From positions 7,715,000 to 7,778,999 of the forward strand of contig OY482863.1 of the NCBI GenBank assembly GCA_960531495.1: DNA of 64,000 bases. The letters are read 5' to 3'. Position numbers and translations under genes: made by a program. The notes under the pieces were generated by a model that did no database searches, was not told the DNA's origin, and saw only the letters and a program-made list of their open reading frames with translations. The first letter of the stretch is position 1, and each line of letters opens with the position of its first letter. This document shows positions 24,149 through 34,859 of the stretch, one piece after another. Source of the DNA: Zeus faber. Taxonomy: Eukaryota > Chordata > Actinopteri > Zeiformes > Zeidae.

Positions 24149-24420
24149 TGTCCGGTCCAAATGATTCGGACATCTGTGTTCACACGTACAGCTCCTCGGG
24201 GTAATGTCCAGATAATTTCAGGGTTGCAGTGCATGTGTGGAAAGCGGCTTCTGTTTTTTCCAGGGTACCCATATGATACCCATATGAGTCCGTGTAATGT
24301 CCGATTGAGACCATGTGTTTATAGAACAGATTGTCAGGAAAACAGCGAGTGGGTGTTGGCGTGTTGTAGGCGTGTTGATGACCCTTCTATCATGCAACTG
24401 GCACATGATAAAAACGTGAG
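24149..24420 (+). repeat. dispersed foldback-type repeat, copy 1
   Basis: Positions 24149-24240 match the reverse complement of 55791-55882 with only a handful of mismatches over 92 bp. A second block (TGTTGATGACCCTTCTATCAT, cut at about 24373-24393) resembles 56008-56030 in direct orientation. The family is not recognised. Confidence 0.65.
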
Positions 24421-24734
24421 TTCCTGAGCGGCTGGGTCATTCGGCGTAGTGGTGGTGCGGCTCCCCTTCTTCCTTCTCTGGCACTGCTTTCGGTGCCTCC
24501 TCTCCTGAGCGGCTGCGTAGTAGCCCGTGGCTACACAGCTCCTTCGTCAGTGCTGTTTATAATAGTAGGTTGTTGGTTTCTCCGGTGGTTTTGTTGCTGT
24601 TTCATGAAACCATCTTGAAAAGGGTCGTACAGTCGTAGGGCAGATGGGTAGGACAGACATTACAACAAGCATTAACACAAAAACTAGCACTGTTTGTGGA
24701 AGCCTGGAGGGGCCACTGTGTCCATGCACGCCGC

Positions 24735-24870
24735 CATCTTGATTCTTCCTGTGACATCACAGGGGTACAGGTACGTTTTGGTGGTGAAGGACTTCACGAA
24801 TGCCCCAATCCACATGGAATCTGTAACTTTGCTGGATAAGGCAGTAGGTAGTCATTTCGACATTGGCCTC
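24735..24870 (+). pseudogene. orphan gypsy integrase core fragment
   Basis: A plus-strand frame reads LPVTSQGYRYVLVVKDFTN, the conserved start of the LTR-retrotransposon integrase catalytic core around its first aspartate (VVKD). It lies 1.2 kb downstream of the RNase H/spacer of the gypsy copy and in the same orientation, so it is probably the same insertion, split by unrelated DNA and the foldback-type repeat at 24149-24420. The rest of the integrase is missing. Confidence 0.6.
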
Positions 24871-25209
24871 CTTTACAGAAAAAGGTACGTATGTCTGTCT
24901 GAGTGAGTCTGTTCCCACATAGATGACTGTTATGGATACATTACGTGATGCTCACACAAGAGGTGTCTAATATCATGCGAGACTAGGCAAGAAAATCATT
25001 TTTAGACTAGCGCTTTTCTCTCTGCCCTACAGACTGTTCCCTCCACTGACTGAGAGGGGACGGAGCCCCCATCCCCCGATGCAATAACCCTAATGCAATG
25101 TTATTGGTTTGGTGGGGCGTTTGACATGTGTGGGGGGTGCTGCTGCTGCTGCTGCGCCCCTGTGTTGATCTGGTTGCGCTTCGCCTACCTCTCCCAGTGC
25201 CAATACTCA

Positions 25210-25300
25210 TACTCAGTACATACACCACACAATAGGCTGAGGGTTTGCGGGACGGGTGGGGTGCAAGCTATGTGGGTGGGATGTGGCGGGCGGCCGCGAT
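25210..25300 (+). repeat. dispersed repeat D, copy 2
   Basis: ACTCAGTACATACACCACAC and GTTTGCGGGACGGGTGGGGT, through GGCGGGCGGCCGCGATCT, match the copy at 4935-5030. No terminal features were recognised. Confidence 0.65.
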
Positions 25301-25408
25301 CTTGCTCGTCATGCTCCTGACTTGACATGCTTCTCGTCTGTCCCGAAACAGAAGACGGTAGGTTATAAACACCAGTTTATTGCAGAGAGTTGGCCAATTA
25401 GCCAGGAA

Positions 25409-25527
25409 CACCATACCTGTTGCTCGTTAGACCAACCAACGAGCAACAGGTATGCCGCCACTGTAGCCCAATAACCTAGATCCAGGTAGGTGTGGCTGCT
25501 AGATCAGGCCATCCCCACACCACACAC
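25409..25527 (+). repeat. dispersed repeat with perfect 16-bp hairpin
   Basis: ATACCTGTTGCTCGTT (25413-25428) pairs exactly with AACGAGCAACAGGTAT (25438-25453) across a 9-nt loop. The following DNA to CCATCCCCACAC matches the reverse complement of 40090-40190. The left inverted end seen in the 40-kb copy is missing here. Confidence 0.7.
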
Positions 25528-25705
25528 TCGGTGGCATGGTGGCACAATGCATTGCACTGTTGCCTCACAACAAGAAGGTCCTGGGTTTGATTCCCACCTG
25601 GGGCACTGTTGGCACCGTGCTCCGGAGGGTATCTCCCGATTAGGGGCCTTTCTGTGTGGAGTTTGCATGTTCTCCCAGTGCTCCCATGGGGTTTCCTCCA
25701 TATAA
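25525..25705 (+). mobile_element. tRNA-derived SINE
   Basis: The repeat starts with an A-box-like TGGTGGCACAATGCA, has a B-box GGTTTGATTCC at 25584-25594, and continues into the well-known GTGTGGAGTTTGCATG and TTTCCTCC tail. It is followed after 25700 by unrelated DNA. No flanking target-site duplication was recognised. Confidence 0.7.
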
Positions 25706-26725
25706 CATCATAAGAACTCTCACTAAAAAAACATGCACAACAAACATCGTTTGACCAGCGATGGACATGGGAGTTGGTCCCCAGGCGCTGTATTGTGATC
25801 TGCCTACTTGGGATGGGCATGGGGGTCCCCCCTGCCAGCGCTTCCCACCTCTCTGGAGACTGCAGGGCTTTGAACGCACCCCAGCACCCTCCTAGTTGCA
25901 TCCCTCATTCACTGCCATAACTATGACAGGAAGAGGCCAATTGCTGTTCCAGTTTTCCTGGACCTAATTAACTGTTGTCTTAGCTAGTTTTTTTGATCCA
26001 TGTTGTCGTCCGATGTTTATGTTTTTCATGTACATGCTGTTGTTTGTTTCACTGTTTGTGTTTTTCCATATACATGTTGTTGTTTGGTTCTATGTTCATC
26101 TGTCTCACCCGTGGTGATTATCCTCCTCTTGGTGTAATGATTAGTTGTTTATAGACCCAAACATGGTATAATAGTTCTCCAAAGAGGGGGGTTGGTGGCG
26201 GTTCTGTATAACAAATAACTGTGCTCTTGTCATCCTACAGGTTGTCCACAGGACAGAGTTATTGCAGCAGTTCTTGATGATTTAAGAATTAATAAAGAGT
26301 TGCATTGCAGGTTGAGAACTTAAAACTCCACTTGCAGACTAACTCTGTCCTAGATACAATAGCATACAAATACTCTGTGTTGTATGCCCAGAATGCTGAC
26401 AGCACAGGTTAGAAAACCTTAAAAAAAAATGTATGGCTTGTGATTGAATTTGGGGAGAGGAGGGTTACCAACTCACTGCATACATCTCCACTTCATCTTG
26501 AGTCTCTTTGGTGAAATAATATCTCATAGGATTTCTCATAACAACATAGAAAATAATAATAAATCCATTGTTTTCACATTGATCCCACACAGATATGGAC
26601 AAGACTGGGAGACGTGACAAGGAGCGAAGCAGCACGCCTGTGTAAAACACCTACTGATCTCGACGTGGGAATATGGAATTAATGTAAGAGTAGACAGCAT
26701 TATAGAGGCATTGTATTTCTTTTAC

Positions 26726-26843
26726 CTGTAGGCGGGTTTGACTCTCTTTGACTGCTGTGACAAATGGGTACAGCTTGCTACCCCAGGGTGAGAGGCTACA
26801 CTTCCAAGGGTCCAAAAGAAAGGTTGTCAGCCTTCTTTGGATC
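26726..26843 (-). other. exon-like segment, unrecognised
   Basis: On the minus strand a T-rich tract ending TTTACAG precedes a 118-bp segment that ends CCTACAG and is followed by GTAAAA, a good donor. One frame is fully open across it, giving peptide parts such as TTFLLDPWKC and LYPFVTAVKESQ; the other two frames carry stops. Length 118 bp means it would shift phase. The open frame continues through both putative splice sites (26651-26986), so the sites are not forced by stops. I do not recognise the peptide. It may be a real small exon of an unknown gene, a transposon-borne exon or chance. Confidence 0.25.
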
Positions 26844-27135
26844 CTGTAAATAAAAATATTAATGTTGGACGAGGCGTATGGTTCCTTATAGTCAAATATT
26901 GGTTGAAAGTAAGTTAGAAACTTTAAGTTTGTGATTGTTAAGTGACCTAAAACCTTGCTCTCTGTATCCATGCAAATAGAAGCCATTCAGACAAAATCAG
27001 TTTGTAACTGTGGATGCATTCATGGGGGGAAAAAGTATTGGGTCTTTAATTTAGGGGTGGGGGTCTCAGATTGAATCAGGTTTAATTTAGGGGGGCTACT
27101 GAGGAAAAAAAGGTTGGGAACCCCGTGCCCATGAG

Positions 27136-27845
27136 CAGTGGTTCCTGAAGTGTGGTGCCCGCCCCCTACTGGGGACGCAGGTGAAGGGCGAGCGCAATTC
27201 TTCAATATGGCGGACGCACCATCTTCTTTTCACTGCAACTACGCATCGAGATTTGGGGAAGTTTATAACTTTAAAAAGTAACAGCGGCAGTAAAACTGTA
27301 TTTCGCTGGTATGGTTGGGCGATGAGTACGGATCACGGATCACGTTCCACCACGACCACTACGTTCCGTTACACCACTAATAACAACTATGAACAATTGA
27401 ATGAAATTTAAAAAAATATATATATATAAATAAAACATTATGAGATATCCTTGGAGCTTTCCGGAATGAATAGAGCAGTACCATTCCAAAACAGAAAAAA
27501 TATGCATTGTTATCTTTTGTGATAAAACGTTATCAGAGATTGGCTGAGTTGTGTGGGTTAAAACCCAGAATAAGTGTGGGGCATACAGCACATGTCAAAG
27601 TTCTGACACAATGGGACGTATTACGTATTACCACTTTAACTTATTTAAATTTCTTTTAACTAATGGAAAGCGATATCTGGCTGAATGCAGACATCATGTC
27701 CTTCATAATGTAATGTTATTTTTTTATTTATGAAGCTCACAGCCCCTTGTTTTGTCGATTTATGGTTGGACTTAATAAATGGATTTGATTAAAAAACTAT
27801 TACTGTGGCGGGGAAGCGGGATGAAAAAGAGGTGGAGAACCACTG
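27136..27845. mobile_element. candidate hAT-like nonautonomous element
   Basis: CAGTGGTTC at 27136 and GAACCACTG ending at 27845 form a 9-bp inverted terminal pair of the hAT MITE type. The flanking octamers do not match, so this may be two adjacent broken copies. The block at 27010-27130 ends AAAAAGGTTGGGAACCCC, which looks like the end of another MITE. Confidence 0.4.
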
Positions 27846-28008
27846 TGACCTCAAGGCAGAGCAGGGGCACTAACTTGGCGATGGGATCTTAAATTGAGTC
27901 CTGTTGGTGTAGGAGGCAATAAAATGATCGTCGAAAAGCTTGAGCAGTTGTTTAATCCGTGGCGGACAAGATTTGGGTGGCAATTGAGGAGTCTATCATA
28001 AAACACTT

Positions 28009-28042
<34 letters not shown>
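28009..28042. repeat. (CT)n microsatellite
   Basis: CT run with one TTT interruption. Confidence 0.95.
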
Positions 28043-28299
28043 AATATCATTATCTCTCATATCAAATAGGCCTATATTTTGCACAAATTGAGGGAACGTT
28101 GCACCAGAAACAAAGCGTATACAGTGGTTATGAAATTGATTTTTGAACACTCAATGAAGTCAGTTAAGGCATAAATAAATATGATGAATTGTCAATGGCC
28201 ACTCTGGTGCTATGGCAAGTATGACAAATGCTATTTTTGAGGGAATCATTATTTTTAATATAAATATTTTATTAAAGAAATAAATGAGTTGATTTTTTT

Positions 28300-29040
28300 T
28301 TTTTATTATTAATGAATTCTCTGTTCTTTGCCGAGAGGGAGCTCCTTTTCCTCTCCGAAGCGCACTTCAGAATGTGAAAACAGAAAGAAAGCAACAAATC
28401 GATGGCCCTCGTAACTGAAGGAGGTGAATTGCGGGGGACATCAGCGACGGCGCTCTCGCCCCATATTGACTTTGCCATCAGCCCGCATCGTCCTCAAACA
28501 TCTGAGGCTGTCGGACCAATTCCTCGTCTCTGGGCCGTTATTTATTTATTTTGTTTGTTTAGTTACTTCTCGAAGTTCTCATTGTCGGTCCTCCTCCACG
28601 CGGGCAGCCCCCGCCCATCAACAGACGAGGGAAATGTAAATGGGGCCTGGGACCTGGAGGCTATCACTGTTTTGATGCAAGTTAAAAAATAAAAAATAAA
28701 AAATAAAACAATCGTGGAAGAAAAATTAGAGGTTTCCCAGCACATGTTATCATGGGACAGCGGGCGTTTTTTAGTTTGTGTATATTTTTTTTCATTTATT
28801 ACACTGAATGGTCATGGAGGCATGGGCTGGGACATGCAAGTGGGTGTAAGTTTGTCTGTGCACCCTGAAACGATCACGATCCTTCCTGGTCTCAACTGAT
28901 GACCCCAAATCTGAAAGTGATTACATTTATGCAATATTCTTTCCATTGTCTTAAATTCATTTAATTCTTTCATTGTTACTTGGCCTTCTTTTAATGTCAA
29001 GCACTTTGAGTTGCATGTCGTGTATGAAAGGTGCAACAAA
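28300..29040. other. single-copy-looking noncoding DNA
   Basis: The block at 28320-28680 has mixed composition, no repeat signature and overlapping 70 to 96 codon frames without recognised family. An AAAAAT repeat lies at 28684-28708. Confidence 0.35.
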
Positions 29041-29051
29041 TAAATAAAGGT

Positions 29052-29086
29052 TATTATTATTATTATTATTAATAATAATAATAATT

Positions 29087-29123
<37 letters not shown>
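29052..29123. repeat. (ATT)n/(AAT)n microsatellite
   Basis: ATT units turn into AAT units twice, so adjacent arms are self-complementary and can fold back. Confidence 0.95.
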
Positions 29124-29568
29124 TTCAAATGGTTTCTACCCTTAAAATGTAAGCTGCATCAGTTACACTCCATCATAAGTCAAAGTAGAACCGACAACAC
29201 ACATTTCCAAACTGTATTAATATACTGTACTGTACAGTGAATTGGATTTCTGTTCATTAGGGGGAGACAGAGAGGCACTGCGCTGGTGAAATGTAGAACA
29301 TACTGTATACTTTATGTCTTGGTGTAGGACCAACCGGGCATCTGCTTCCACAGAGTCATTCTTCAGTCGACCAGGTCGCCCCGGTTTCTACTTGTTCACA
29401 AGGCACAGATGGAGCCACATATTTCACTGCACTCTCTATAACAACGTTTTATTGTTTTATGTTAAAGCAAAATAATTAAAAAAGAGAGCATCTGTTGCGG
29501 AGGTTCCTCAAATGTCGAGTGACATTTTTAGGACATGTCAGCACTCTCAGTATTAAGATACATTAGAG

Positions 29569-30000
29569 CAGTGGTCTTCAACCGGGGGTCCATGACCCCT
29601 AGGGGTCCGCAGAGATACTGCAGGGGGTCCGTCAGTTTTTTTTAAATGTCCAAATTACTTTTGTCTAAATTTAAAAAATGTATTTTTTTAGACAAAAAAT
29701 GTATACGTAAACTCCAACCATTCACCCTGGAACAATTCCATTTCACTGTTTTTTCTACACACAGGCCATTTAAGACCAGGTCTAGACAAGACAAATAAAA
29801 TAAAAATAACAATTGTCTATCTTATTTATCTTATAGTAGTCAAGCCTGGAATATGTTTTAATAAAAATCATTCAAAAAGCATGTTATTTTAGGCCAGGCT
29901 TAAAACACAATTTTTATTTTTTAATCTAGCCCAGGGGGTCCCTGCTTTGTTTCTCTATCCACCAAGGGGTCCTCGGTCTGAAAAAGGTTGAAGACCCCTG
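29569..30000 (+). mobile_element. hAT-like MITE, 432 bp
   Basis: The ends are CAGTGGTCTTCAACC and GGTTGAAGACCCCTG, an inverted repeat with one mismatch. The flanking octamers CATTAGAG (29561-29568) and CACAAGAG (30001-30008) match at six of eight, as expected for an old 8-bp hAT target duplication. The interior has no coding capacity. Part of the interior (CAGGCCATTTAAGACCAGGTCT region, about 29762) is also present at 18760-18900. Confidence 0.75.
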
Positions 30001-30069
30001 CACAAGAGAGTCCAACCTCATTGGTGACTGTTGTGTAGTTACACCTTCTGAGGATCCAAAGAGGATAGC

Positions 30070-30525
30070 TGTCATAAATCATCCCTGATCCCCCAGTATT
30101 TATATTTGTTTTCATGTTTTATTTGCATCTGGTCATTTCCTCATGTCACTAACCTCCATGTAATTTCAGATCGCCCACTCCCTTTTGCTTTCCCTGTCAC
30201 TCCCACCAGTATAAATACCAGTCCACTTCTCTTGGTTCTTTGCCAGATTGTCTCTTGCATTACGTTGAGCTTTCCCGCACTACTTCTTGATTCCTATACC
30301 TTCCGTCTGAACATCTGCCTGTTTCCCTGGACTCTGATTCTCTGCCTGATTCTCTGGATCCTGATTATCTGCCTGTTCCCTGCCAGTTCGTCTTCTCTGA
30401 CTGATCTCTTGGTTTTGACGCCTGCCTGTTTTTTGGAATAAACCTTGTGGACTTTGACTTCTTACCTGATTGTTTTTGTGTGGTGCATATGGGTTCACAT
30501 CCATTCTGAGTCAGTGAGCGTAACA
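30070..30525 (+). mobile_element. solo LTR (family A)
   Basis: The block starts TGTCATAAATC and ends GAGCGTAACA, with TATAAATACC (about 30212), repeated CCTGCCTGTT-like motifs and GAATAAACC near 30437 as polyadenylation signal. The 5-bp flanks ATAGC and ATAGG match at four positions. It is an inverted relative of the LTR at 31278-31768. Confidence 0.7.
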
Positions 30526-31277
30526 ATAGGTCTCTCGTGCTGTGTCAAAAGGACAAAACTCTTCTCCAACAATGTCTTCTAACCACATTTGCTCTCTCCA
30601 AAAGAGCGGCCTCACCTTTGAGAAAAAGAACAGAAGTGGAGTTGAAGTACTAAGAGCCTTTGACAGCAGACTTCTATGGCCTATGCTATGCTTTTATTTT
30701 CAATTTAGAGAAAACTAATGGATTGTTGAAAGGAATCACGTTAACTGTGTGAATTGACCCTAATCGGCCTCTAAAATAGATTGAGTGAGTTGTTGACCGT
30801 GACACAATATAAAATTGATTTTTCTCTTTGTGCGGCCGAGATGGTCCGTCGGCCCAGCTCAATGCCACGACTGCGCATGGCTGTGCATTTTGGCCTCGTT
30901 ACATTTGGATCAACTGCATTTCATATTCCTGAGTTCAGGTAAATGGGGAATTACTAAAAGCAAAAAACAAACCATTATAGCCATACAATATAGTAATAGC
31001 CAATAATAAATCTTGGGATAACAAAGTGTTTTCATGTTCTCAGATGTGTTCTCCTAGTACAAAAGACATGCAGCTAAAAGCATGATCAGGACCCTAAGTG
31101 TGTGCTGTGTGGGTGCATTGACTGTAGGATGGCAAACGACGGTCTGACACTCTAGTGGCTGATTTCAAATCAGTGCTTAACATCCTCCAACGCAGCAACC
31201 GAACCTTAGCATTTGGAACATTTTAGTTTTGGAAATGCCTTCGTAAGGAGACTGGCTGTCCTGCCACAGCCAATGAG

Positions 31278-31768
31278 TGTGACGCTCACTGACGCAGAAC
31301 CGCTTTGAACCCATAAAGCACGACAAAAACAATCAGGTAAAAAGTCCAGAAGGTTTACTCGAAAAAAACAAGCAGGCGTCAAAACCAGGAGATCAGTGAA
31401 AAGGGAAACTTATCTGGCAGGGAACAGGGACAGAATTAGAGAAATAGAGATTCAGTCCAGGGAATCAGGTAGCGGTTCGGACGGAAAGTACAGGAAACAG
31501 GTAGTAGTGCGGGAAAGCTCAACATAATGCAAGAGACAATCCGGCAGAGCACAAATGGAACTGGACTGGTATTTTTACTGAGGGACTAACGCGGGCATGA
31601 GCTGTGAATGAAGGAAACCAGGTGAGGGGAAGGAATTGACAGCAAAGCAAAAAAGAGTGGACGGATCTGAAATTACATAGGTTACTGACATGGCATGAGG
31701 AAATTACCAGATGAAAATAAAACATGAAAAGAATATAAATACTGGTAGATCAGGGAGGATTCATGACA
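31278..31768 (-). mobile_element. solo LTR (family A) with perfect target duplication
   Basis: On the minus strand the block starts TGTCATGAATCC and ends GAGCGTCACA, as in the plus-strand copy at 30070-30525. It is flanked by ATGAG at 31273-31277 and ATGAG at 31769-31773, a perfect 5-bp duplication. No internal region is present, so it arose by LTR-LTR recombination. Confidence 0.85.
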
Positions 31769-32059
31769 ATGAGGTGTGCTGCTACTTGCATTATGTGTCA
31801 TGCTGCAGTGGTCCCTTCTCACCCTAGAAAATCAATGGCTAATGAATGCAAAGAGTCTAAAAGACAGCACTTGGAACGCGGTCCAGGCGGTTACCACCAA
31901 CTCTTTGCAGACGGTAATGACTTCACTCTAATTTCGTATGGATATTATGGTGCACTGGCATGGAACACAGTAGACGGGAGACAGAATAACGGCACTTTCT
32001 GAACGACACGGGATAACGGCACAGGGGAGCGAGGGAGGGTGCGATGGCAAAATCTGATG

Positions 32060-33889
32060 ATATGTTTCCATGGTGATGTACAAAGACTCCAATAAAATAT
32101 ATGAAACTAAATGATTTTGTGTCTGTTATCATATATTCAAATTTTAGTAATGCAAAATGCACCTTACTATTTATATTTTATTGCAAACTTAACTGAATGT
32201 TAAATATCCTCCAAAACGTATTGTCATTCATAGTTGGTTAAGTTTACTCAAGCTTGCTGTGAAGTATCATATTCATCTCCAAACAGGTTGACAATGGATT
32301 ATTTCACATTATGGATAAATTTATGGATATTGTTATGGGGCTTCGAGAGAGAGCGCATCAATATAAATATGTTTCCTGGTAGTGATCAATGATCTGTTAT
32401 CCATGGCAATAGAAGCCATTCTAATTATTAGAATTATTATTCATATTTAATTATATAAGTCATAACCTGGAGCAGCAACTTTACCGGACCAAGTATGCCA
32501 CCACCGCGTCCAAATCCTCCATCTGCTTCCTCGCTACAAGCACTAAACAGGATGCAATTAATAAATAGATAAATACTATTTTTATATCCATCCATGGTTT
32601 TTATTTAAGCTAATTAGGCGCAATATTTCAGGGGAAACAACATCTACCGGATCCGACTCCAAAACTCAGTAGTAGAGTCGGCTCCTCGCCTACGTATCAT
32701 CCGGCTGTAATTCTGTCGCGGAGGATGGCAAAAAGTTAAAATATTTTTACTTTGCATGGCAGATGCTGTGTACAATGGCCGGTGTTTTCTGCCAGTCTGC
32801 CATCTTACATGACTTCCGGTTTGCTTGTCTACTGTGTTCCATGGCAATGCAGCATTAGTACCGGTGTCCGTGTATTGGACGTTTTTTGCGATTAGGCTAA
32901 TTTGTAAAGAAAGGGGGCAATCTTGCACACAATGTTTGAATAATACCTCATTTACATACGTGCAAATAGCACCAGGGATCCGAGACACTATTTGAGTGGC
33001 AGTGCAGTTAGCGCGCATTTCACCGTTTGCGGGTGCATTGTGAATTAGACGCTTTTCGCACAGATGGAGCCACTTTCGCTCCATCGCTTTTCGAATTATA
33101 TGCACAGCTTTCTTGGCCGCAAAAGCCACGCAATCCTTTTGTGAATTCGCCCATTAGTATGCTGGTATCAATAAGTATATAAGTACTATATAGTAGCAAC
33201 ATTTTCATTCATTTAACCAGGTATTTGGATTGGGGTTGGAAAACAAAATACCACCCAGACAATGATATCTTCTGATGGTGACATGTCACTGAGGCAGGCA
33301 CACAAAAGACCCAGACCTGTGAAATTCTCATAAGGGGCTCACGTCAGCTTTACTTAATTCCTGTCTCCTTGTCAGCAGAGGCAGGGGAGACATTACCGCG
33401 GCTTCAAAGGAGCAAACCAGGTGATCAGCCAAAAATGTTATTTTGCGTCACTGCAAATTTTAAGTTAATTAAGTTTGATAAATTTGCACGTCATCCTATC
33501 GCTGCGGCCCATGCCAAAGCGGTGGCTTAAGAGTGTTGCCGTTGGTCCCGCGGAGTCTGTCGACAGTGGGTACTATTAGAGATTATTAGAGGGAAAACCT
33601 GGCAACTCTGAACACGGGCTCGAGAGTGTTCGTGGACACTTAGCTTGCTGGCTGGTTATGACCCTTGATTCACTAATGTAGCACTTATTTTCTGCGTTGT
33701 GTCTGCATTGTGCTATAATTGACTCAGCCTCCATCATCATTTCCATCTTTTATGCGGTAAAAATAAAGATTTTTATAACAGCCTGTCAACGTGTCCGACT
33801 AGGGCTAACCACCGACTAGGGCTTATACTGTATATATAACACGTACGTCTATAAAACATATGAAAATAAATTCACGTAAAAGTAAATGA
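32060..33889. other. no gene supported; one 161-codon frame
   Basis: A minus-strand frame at 32644-33129 is open for 161 codons (start MAFAAKKAVHIIRKAM). I recognise no domain and see no splice or promoter support. It may be part of an unidentified repeat or chance. Confidence 0.4.
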
Positions 33890-34075
33890 CGTACACAGCT
33901 CAGGAGGTAGAGGGTCGTCTAGTAACCAGTCTAGTAACCTAGGTTGCCGGTTTGATCCCCAGCTCGTCCTGCTAGTGTGCTGTAGTGTCCTTGAGCAAGA
34001 CACTGAACCCCTAATTGCTCCCGATGGCTGTGTCCATCGGTGTGTGAATAATTGTAAGTTGCTTTGGACTCCCGG
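33890..34075 (+). mobile_element. tRNA-derived SINE with V-SINE-like core
   Basis: A tRNA-like head has an A-box (CAGCTCAGGAGGTAGAGG) and B-box (GGTTTGATCCC, 33949-33959). The body has GTGTCCTTGAGCAAGACACT, a core shared by widespread fish SINEs, and the tail has GTAAGTTGCTTTGGA. Order and spacing fit an RNA polymerase III transcribed SINE. Confidence 0.8.
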
Positions 34076-34623
34076 CCAAACCCAACCAGCAGTGTGCAGC
34101 ACAGGCAGAGAGAAAGATACACAAACAGCAAATACAAAGACAAATGGAAGATTCATAATAATCATAATATTCCATTACACTAACATGAACCTCCAACTGA
34201 CGGCGTGACTCCCGACTGCTGAGTCACCTAAAAGATTTGTCCATTACAAACGAATCGTTCGCATGTCTTGCATCACTGCTTTGATAATTAAACTGGACTT
34301 GTCGGAACTGTAGCAGCAAGCACGCCCACAAACCGTAAAGAAAATGGAAGTATGCTTTTTTAACATGTTCAGCAGACAGGTGCCTAGGAGCCTAACATGT
34401 TTGCCCTGTTAGCTTTAGATAACGTTAACATTTTCATGAGAATTTATAATGCAAGGTTTGGCATAAAACTATTATAAATGTAAAATATTGTTAAATATAA
34501 TTATTTCATTTTGTTTTATTATTTTTTATTAAAGAAAAGTTGGAACACTCGCGTGGTAAGACGTTATATTGTAAATGTAAAAAAACCAATAAAATAACTT
34601 TTGCATTTTAGGGTCTCCTAGTG

Positions 34624-34851
34624 CAGTGTTTCTCAAATGGGGGCACTTGTACCCCTAGAGGTACCGCAGGGAGTACTCAGAAAAAAAAAGAAAAGAAAAA
34701 ATATATACGTGTTAAAAAATATTGGTTATATATAATGTTTAAAAACAACACATACAGTGCATCATTTATGTTAATTTCCTTTTTTTTTCTCCCAAAACCA
34801 GTGAAGGGGTTACTCAGTTGAAAAAAGATGCAAGAGGGGGTAGAACCACTG
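34624..34851 (+). mobile_element. hAT-like MITE, 228 bp
   Basis: The ends are CAGTGTTTCTCAAATGGGGG and GGGGGTAGAACCACTG, a partly matched terminal inverted repeat. The flanking octamers TCCTAGTG (34616-34623) and TCTTAGTG (34852-34859) match at seven of eight. There is no coding capacity. Confidence 0.75.
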
Positions 34852-34859
34852 TCTTAGTG

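Noticed and set aside
25413..25453. Helitron 3' hairpin
   Set aside because: The hairpin is not followed by a CTRR end, and the other copy has inverted ends, which Helitrons lack.
32644..33129. 161-codon minus-strand ORF
   Set aside because: No recognised domain, no splice or promoter support; left as unexplained open frame rather than a gene.
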